Positions 33,571-38,209 of a stretch of 38,209 nt of DNA are shown piece after piece. The notes below the pieces were generated by a model. That model was not told the origin of the DNA. It did not search any database and saw only the letters and a list, made by a program, of their open reading frames with translations. Location of the stretch: contig CAMXBD010000014.1 in assembly GCA_947179245.1 (NCBI GenBank), positions 1-38,209 of the forward strand, given 5' to 3'. Positions within the stretch are counted from its first letter, which is position 1. Each line of letters opens with the position of its first letter. Made by a program: the position numbers and the translations under genes. The stretch comes from an uncultured Lachnospiraceae bacterium. GTDB taxonomy: Bacteria; Bacillota; Clostridia; Lachnospirales; Lachnospiraceae.

Positions 33571-35664
33571 TTATGCCTCACTGCCGGCTTCTGCTACCTT
33601 ATTTGCTCTTGCTGCGACTTCTTTCTCCTGTACATCGCTGGGAGCCTGCTCATATCTGGCAAACTCATATTTATATGTGCCGCGTCCTCCTGTCATGGAA
33701 CGAAGATCGGTGCAATATCCATTCAGACATGCCACCGGAATGTCCGCCTCAATGACAGTCTTGCCGTCACCTGCCGGATTCATACCAAGCACACGGCCTC
33801 TTCTCTTATTCAAGTCACCCATAACATCTCCGGTATAGGAATCCGGTACAGTTACCTGTAAGTTAGCAATCGGCTCAAGCAACACCGGCCCTGCCTCCAT
33901 GAATCCCTTCTTAAACGCCTGAATAGTCGCCATCTTAAATGCCATCTCGGAAGAGTCTACCGGATGATAAGAACCATCATAAAGTACTGCTTTTACGCCC
34001 ACTACCGGATATGCGGCAAGTGGTCCGCTTCCAACGGAATCCTGCAAACCTTTCTCTACAGCCGGGAAATAATTCTTAGGTACTGCACCACCGACTACTT
34101 CCTGTTCAAATACGTAAGGTGATTCCAGATCTCCGGATGCCTCAAAGCGCATCTTAACATGACCATACTGTCCATGTCCGCCGGACTGTTTCTTATATTT
34201 ATACTCGACATCGGATTTCTTTCGTATCGTCTCCCTGTATGCGATCTTCGGATCTGACAATTCGATTTCAACTTTATATTCATTGATCAATCTGCTGGCA
34301 ATCACATCCAGATGTAAATCGCCCATACCGTAAAGCAGTGCCTGCTTATTCTCCGCATCATTGACAATCCACAATGTCTGGTCCTCATGCTTCATCTTCT
34401 GCAATGCCTGCGCAACTTTATCCACATCGCCTTTGTTCTTAGCCTTATACCTTTTATATGTATAAGGAGTAGAGATTTCCGTCTTACCATAACGAATAAT
34501 TCTTGCCTTGGTAGACAACGTATTTCCCGTTCTTGCCGCTGTCAATTTCGCGATCGCACCGATATCACCCGCGTGAAGCTCCTTCACTTCAATCGGTTTG
34601 CTTCCCTGCATCACATATAATTTGTTAATCTTCTCCTCGACTTCCTTCTCGTCATTGTAGATGGTATCATCGTTCTTAAATACGCCGGAGCATACCTTAA
34701 TCAGCGAATATTTACCGATAAACGGATCTACAATCGTCTTGAAAATATATGCCGACTTCGATTTTGAGAAATCGAAATTAGCTTCAAATATCTCATTGCT
34801 CTTTAAATCAATTCCTGCAAGTTCACGATTCTCCGGGCTTGGCATATATTTCACAATATCATCAAGCAAGGTGTAAATACCCTGACACAGAACGTTGGAA
34901 CCCATAGACATCGGAACGATGCTTCCGTCCATAACATTGCTCCGCAGAGCCGCTCTGATCTCCGCCTCTGAAAAACTGTCGCCGTTAAAATATCTCTCCA
35001 TAAACTCTTCGCTTGTCTCAGCTACAGCCTCCATCAAAGTATCTCTGCACAACTGCAGATTTGCCTTGCTGTAATCCGGCATCTCACATTCTACAACTTC
35101 CTTGCCTTCCCAGCGGTATGCCTGCTCTGTGATAACATTGATATAACCCACAAACTTCTCATTCTCACGAATCGGCAGATGGAACGGAGCTATCTTCTTA
35201 CCATACTTATCAGACATATCTGCCACTACCTGACGGAAGGAAGCATTATCGATATCCATATCGGTTACAAACACGAATCTGGGCAGTTTATACTTCTCGC
35301 ACAGCTCCCATGCTTTCTCCGTGCCGACTTCCATACCGGCTTTACCGGACACAACAATGATCGCCGCATCCGCCGCACCTGCGGCTTCCTCTACTTCCCC
35401 GACAAAATCAAAGAAACCGGGCGTATCTAACACATTGATTTTCACATCTTCCCACTCGATCGGAACAACAGATGTCGCAATGGATATATGGCGTTTCTGT
35501 TCTTCTTTACCAAAATCGCTTACTGTATTGCCGTCATCGACCTTGCCCATTCTGGAAGTGATACCGGACAGGTAAGCCATCGCCTCCACCAAACTCGTCT
35601 TACCGCAGCCGCCATGCCCCAGCAAAACCACATTACGAATCTTATCCGTTGTGTAAATATTCAT
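33571..35664 (-). CDS. EF-G paralogue (FusA2-like) with degenerate GTPase motifs
   Basis: This 697-residue protein is collinear with EF-G over all five domains, including SGGHGQYGHV and the domain IV loop YHPVDSSEMAF. The P-loop GHGGCGKT (16-23) is kept. Switch I has RHIS in place of RGIT. The switch II motif is DTPGF (80-84), so the catalytic His is Phe. The guanine-specificity motif NKxD is TDMD (134-137). It is therefore predicted to bind the ribosome but to hydrolyse GTP poorly or not at all, like EF-G2 proteins of Bacteroides. The ATG at 35664 has GGAGG ten bases upstream; the longer GTG frame overlaps that SD. It is not beside str-operon genes, so a canonical fusA should exist elsewhere. 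Confidence 0.9.
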   Translation of the reverse strand: MNIYTTDKIRNVVLLGHGGCGKTSLVEAMAYLSGITSRMGKVDDGNTVSDFGKEEQKRHISIATSVVPIEWEDVKINVLDTPGFFDFVGEVEEAAGAADAAIIVVSGKAGMEVGTEKAWELCEKYKLPRFVFVTDMDIDNASFRQVVADMSDKYGKKIAPFHLPIRENEKFVGYINVITEQAYRWEGKEVVECEMPDYSKANLQLCRDTLMEAVAETSEEFMERYFNGDSFSEAEIRAALRSNVMDGSIVPMSMGSNVLCQGIYTLLDDIVKYMPSPENRELAGIDLKSNEIFEANFDFSKSKSAYIFKTIVDPFIGKYSLIKVCSGVFKNDDTIYNDEKEVEEKINKLYVMQGSKPIEVKELHAGDIGAIAKLTAARTGNTLSTKARIIRYGKTEISTPYTYKRYKAKNKGDVDKVAQALQKMKHEDQTLWIVNDAENKQALLYGMGDLHLDVIASRLINEYKVEIELSDPKIAYRETIRKKSDVEYKYKKQSGGHGQYGHVKMRFEASGDLESPYVFEQEVVGGAVPKNYFPAVEKGLQDSVGSGPLAAYPVVGVKAVLYDGSYHPVDSSEMAFKMATIQAFKKGFMEAGPVLLEPIANLQVTVPDSYTGDVMGDLNKRRGRVLGMNPAGDGKTVIEADIPVACLNGYCTDLRSMTGGRGTYKYEFARYEQAPSDVQEKEVAARANKVAEAGSEA

Positions 35665-35750
35665 CTCTCTTGGTCCTCCAGTTCTGTTATTCACTCATGA
35701 TTGGGCAGATTGTTCTGTTCGTTTTACTCCCAAGCATAAATTGTAAGTAT

Positions 35751-35779
35751 ATTTTACTAAATTTTATTTATAATTTCAA
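35751..35779 (-). promoter_or_regulatory. Promoter of the EF-G paralogue
   Basis: The minus strand reads TTGAAA, 17 bases, TAAAAT, about 85 bases before the start. Fair boxes at ideal spacing, in an AT-rich divergent region shared with tyrA. Confidence 0.6.
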
Positions 35780-35812
35780 TATCTATTATGCGAAATGCAT
35801 AACTTTCTCCTC

Positions 35813-35841
35813 TTGTAGCACAATTTACAAAATGATATACT
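35813..35841 (+). promoter_or_regulatory. Promoter of tyrA
   Basis: The plus strand reads TTGTAG, 17 bases, TATACT, followed by a leader of about 100 bases. The leader holds several AT-rich half-symmetries and a perfect ATTGCGCAAT palindrome at 35888-35897, a possible operator. No T-box is seen. Confidence 0.6.
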
Positions 35842-35942
35842 ATATATGATATCACAATACACGCAATATACTGCCATACATAACGTTATTGCGCAATACA
35901 TATCACGATACATTATTATCAATTTTCAGAAAGGTTACTATT

Positions 35943-37043
35943 ATGAGCACACTTACCTGTGGTTTTATCGGGCTCGGACTGATCGGCGGCTCCATTGCCA
36001 AAGCTATCCGCAGCCAAGTTCCAGATGCACATATCACTGCATATGATCTCAATACAGCTTCTTTACAGCTCGCGTTAGAAGAACACATCATAGATGAAAT
36101 CAGCTCTTCTATCGACAATTCCTTTAGTTCCTGTGACTATATATTTTTATGCGCCCCTGTCGCACATAATGATGATAACCTGCTTGTTTTAACAAAATAT
36201 TTGTCTCCCGAAACAATCCTGACAGACGTAGGAAGCGTTAAGACAGGCATCCACAGACATATAGAAACTCTGGGATTACAAAATCAGTTTATCGGCGGAC
36301 ATCCCATGACTGGATCAGAACGTTTCGGCTACCCGAACTCTAATGCCGCTCTCTTAGAGAACGCCTATTATATCCTTACACCGTCGGAGAACGTACCCGA
36401 AAAGAAGCTGTCCAAATACCGTAATCTGGTGGAATCCATCGGCGCCATTCCACTTATCTTAAGCTACGAAGAACATGATTATGTGACTGCCGCCATATCC
36501 CATCTTCCCCACATAATTGCCGCCTCCTTAGTAAATCTGGTCAAAGATTCTGATTCCAAGGAAGGAATTATGAAGATGGTCGCAGCAGGTGGTTTTAAGG
36601 ATATTACAAGAATTGCTTCCTCCTCTCCGACCATGTGGCAGCAGATATGCCTGACCAATACAGAGAATATTTCCAAGCTTTTAAAAACATATATAAAATC
36701 TCTTAATGATATTGCGGTCTGCCTTGACTATCGGGCTGAGGATGCCTTATATGGCTTCTTCGACACCGCAAGAAATTACAGAGAATCTTTTATCAATACC
36801 TCCAGCGGGCCAATCAAAACAGAGTACGTCCTCACGGTGGATATTGCAGACAAACCGGGTGCCATCGCTGCCATAGCTTCTCTGCTTGCCATGCATGATG
36901 TGAGCATCAAAAATATTGGTATCAATCACAACAGGGAATTTGCCGAAGGTGCTCTGCGCATTGAATTTTATGATAAAAAATCCATCGAGCAGGCTGCTGA
37001 TGTCATGAACAGCCACGGCTACAAGGTTCATACAAAAAATTGA
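35943..37043 (+). CDS. tyrA: Prephenate dehydrogenase with C-terminal ACT domain
   Basis: This 366-residue enzyme makes 4-hydroxyphenylpyruvate for tyrosine. The NAD-binding motif GFIGLGLIGGS opens the protein. DVGSVK and the catalytic GGHPMTGSERFG region follow, then the helical dimer domain to about residue 285. An ACT domain at about 296-366 (YVLTVDIADKPGAIAAIASLL) suggests feedback control by an amino acid, probably tyrosine. AGAAAGG lies about eight bases before the ATG at 35943; the frame upstream to 35889 lacks an SD. It is monocistronic, with a promoter and terminator of its own, and no other shikimate gene is nearby. Confidence 0.93.
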   Translation: MSTLTCGFIGLGLIGGSIAKAIRSQVPDAHITAYDLNTASLQLALEEHIIDEISSSIDNSFSSCDYIFLCAPVAHNDDNLLVLTKYLSPETILTDVGSVKTGIHRHIETLGLQNQFIGGHPMTGSERFGYPNSNAALLENAYYILTPSENVPEKKLSKYRNLVESIGAIPLILSYEEHDYVTAAISHLPHIIAASLVNLVKDSDSKEGIMKMVAAGGFKDITRIASSSPTMWQQICLTNTENISKLLKTYIKSLNDIAVCLDYRAEDALYGFFDTARNYRESFINTSSGPIKTEYVLTVDIADKPGAIAAIASLLAMHDVSIKNIGINHNREFAEGALRIEFYDKKSIEQAADVMNSHGYKVHTKN

Positions 37044-37045
37044 AG

Positions 37046-37094
37046 CAAAAAGGCACTACAGAAGCTGCTGCACAGCTTTTGTAATGCCTTTTCT
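37046..37094. terminator. Bidirectional terminator between tyrA and the VanZ-like gene
   Basis: A stem of about 17 bp with two imperfect pairs runs from AAAGGCA (37049) to TGCCTTT (37091) with loop CTGCA. It is followed by TTTTC on the plus strand and TTTTT on the minus strand. It serves both convergent genes. Confidence 0.88.
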
Positions 37095-37100
37095 ATATTG

Positions 37101-37598
37101 TCACGAAGATAACTTGACCAAAAGTCTGTTCAAAAAATATGATACTACCATACAGATGATTCCCGCCAGACTTCCATACCAATTTAGTGACACATCGGAT
37201 ACATGAAAATGTCTTCCGTCTATATATTGTTTATAATACTCAGTATAATACGCCAGTCCGTAACAGATCACACCTGACACCAATATTCCGATAATACGAA
37301 AATACTTTCTGCATATCACCATACTGACAAATGCCGTAACCAGTCCTACTATAAAGAACAACGCCAAATGTGCTCCGTAACGTATCATCAGACTTACCGA
37401 TTCTATTTCTTCCTGTGTCGGCTCTTCAAAAACGCCCACCGCAATCCGCTCTGCCATCTTCATAGTCACACTGATCGAACTTGCACCATTCTGAAATGAG
37501 ACAATCATTACAAAATACAAAAGAAGCATAAGTGCAAAAAGTGACGCGGCAATCACAAGAACTTCCAGCCACAGATTCGTATGCTTGTTCTGTTTCAT
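37101..37598 (-). CDS. VanZ-like membrane protein
   Basis: This 165-residue protein has four membrane segments (about residues 10-33, 68-90, 97-115, 138-158). It shows the VanZ-family features: an N-terminal FQNGASSISVT-like outer loop (the usual FS-S pattern after the first helix), the middle H/LALFF helix, and RHFHVSDVSLNWYGSLAGI, matching R-x-x-x-x-D-x-x-x-N-x-x-G. VanZ proteins confer low-level teicoplanin resistance in enterococci; most genomic homologues have unknown envelope roles. It lies 15 bases after the PilZ gene and is the last of a queA-pilZ-vanZ run. Confidence 0.85.
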   Translation of the reverse strand: MKQNKHTNLWLEVLVIAASLFALMLLLYFVMIVSFQNGASSISVTMKMAERIAVGVFEEPTQEEIESVSLMIRYGAHLALFFIVGLVTAFVSMVICRKYFRIIGILVSGVICYGLAYYTEYYKQYIDGRHFHVSDVSLNWYGSLAGIICMVVSYFLNRLLVKLSS

Positions 37599-37613
37599 TC
37601 CGATATACTTCCC

Positions 37614-37955
37614 CTATACATCCATATTCTCTATGGTGCTGTACGTTTCTATTCTGCTCGCATCAATCTCCGTCATGCCAATAAATATCGCACCATAGAC
37701 GTACATACCGTTCTCACCGGGATCAACACGGACAATTTCCATAAAAGCGTGCAGCACTTCCTTCGTCCATATAGTCAGAAAAGACTCATAAACTGCTCCC
37801 ACTTCAAGTCCCGCATCACATATAAATCCAACACCCGTCTTAGACACATCCGTAATCTCTATGTTGACTTCATCCGAAAACCCGCCTTGATCCATCCGCT
37901 TTATCAAAATTTTAGCCGTAAGCCCCATACGTTGGTTTTTTCTTCGTTCCTCCAT
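37614..37955 (-). CDS. PilZ domain protein, predicted c-di-GMP binder
   Basis: This 113-residue single-domain PilZ protein has both ligand motifs: RRKNQR (RxxxR, residues 4-9) and DVSKTG (D/NxSxxG, about 36-41), then a beta-barrel with GAIFIGM. It probably binds cyclic di-GMP and acts through a partner. Nothing nearby shows which partner. AGAGGGGAAT precedes the ATG. It is between queA and the VanZ-like gene on the same strand. Confidence 0.88.
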   Translation of the reverse strand: MEERRKNQRMGLTAKILIKRMDQGGFSDEVNIEITDVSKTGVGFICDAGLEVGAVYESFLTIWTKEVLHAFMEIVRVDPGENGMYVYGAIFIGMTEIDASRIETYSTIENMDV

Positions 37956-38024
37956 ATTCCCCTCTACCTTTCTCTTGTATTGTATCCCCAGCGTCTATCT
38001 GATTATATATATTTACATTTTACA

Positions 38025-38209
38025 TTATTTGGTATCTTTTGTAAAGGAATCCGCTATGAACATTGCATCCCCAAAACTAAAAAATCGATACTTATTCTCC
38101 ACCGCCTCGGCATATGCTTGCAAAATTTTTTCTTTGCCAGCCAATGCGGCTACCAACATAATCAAGGTACTCTCTGGTAAATGAAAGTTGGTGATTAACC
38201 CATCAACAC
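38025..38209 (-). CDS. queA: S-adenosylmethionine:tRNA ribosyltransferase-isomerase, C-terminal part
   Basis: Only the last 60 residues are in the window; the gene runs off the right edge. The visible part reads [14 protein letters not shown], then [18 protein letters not shown], then [12 protein letters not shown], which is the conserved end of QueA. The enzyme adds the cyclopentene-like ring to preQ1 at tRNA position 34 in queuosine synthesis. The stop codon is at 38025-38027. PilZ starts 69 bases downstream on the same strand. Confidence 0.93.
   Translation of the reverse strand, partial: VDGLITNFHLPESTLIMLVAALAGKEKILQAYAEAVENKYRFFSFGDAMFIADSFTKDTK

Noticed and set aside
37975..38184. Plus-strand 69-residue frame at the right edge
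   Set aside because: The opposite strand codes for the unmistakable C-terminus of QueA.

Overview
The window looks like chromosomal core-plus-accessory DNA from a Gram-positive, spore-former-related Clostridia, most likely Lachnospiraceae. The basis is the gene content (Rex beside an ABC-F ATPase, a TepA-type ClpP homologue, a Re-citrate-synthase-like enzyme, class B sortase with BspA-like leucine-rich-repeat proteins, a VanZ-like protein), strong AGGAGG-type ribosome binding sites, and moderate-to-low GC content. No rRNA, tRNA, CRISPR array or intact insertion sequence was found. The taxon is an inference from gene style.

Layout, left to right. (1) 1-7 kb, minus strand: a yebC-led run (YebC, a CFI-box-like protein, O-acetylhomoserine sulfhydrylase, a polytopic membrane protein) ends in a hairpin and is followed by a TepA-like ClpP protease. 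A CNNM/CBS (HlyC/CorC) membrane protein lies upstream with its own promoter. (2) 7-11.7 kb, minus: a run of rex, a coiled-coil protein, nnr, alr and a MazF/NdoA toxin with no antitoxin gene beside it. Rex is divergent from an ABC-F ATPase (11.85-13.8 kb, plus), and the two promoters stand back to back. (3) 13.9-17.4 kb, minus: an operon of a Re-citrate-synthase-like enzyme, a GntR/FCD regulator and NADP-isocitrate dehydrogenase. Its strong promoter has a perfect palindrome over the -10 box. Together these suggest regulated 2-oxoglutarate/glutamate supply.

(4) 17.4-28 kb, minus: a surface-protein cassette. It holds a class B sortase with a long cytoplasmic N-terminus, an 1831-residue and a 947-residue BspA-type LRR protein with matching C-terminal domains and PxTGD-type sorting signals, and, past a strong terminator, a small subtilase without a signal peptide. 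(5) 28.2-30.8 kb: a PD-(D/E)XK-type protein, a roughly 300-base non-coding gap with inverted repeats, an 11-cysteine glycine-rich micro-protein made of two half-repeats, and a pair of small unknown proteins.

(6) 30.8-35.7 kb, minus: leuS and an EF-G paralogue whose GTPase motifs are degenerate (DTPGF in place of DTPGH, TDMD in place of NKxD). (7) 35.8-38.2 kb: tyrA with an ACT domain (plus), convergent with vanZ-like, PilZ and the 3' end of queA (minus, cut by the window edge).

The items most worth following are the sortase/LRR cassette, the G-motif-degenerate EF-G paralogue, the palindrome-controlled citrate operon, the orphan MazF, the Cys/Gly micro-protein and a 36-base dispersed repeat found in two intergenic places.
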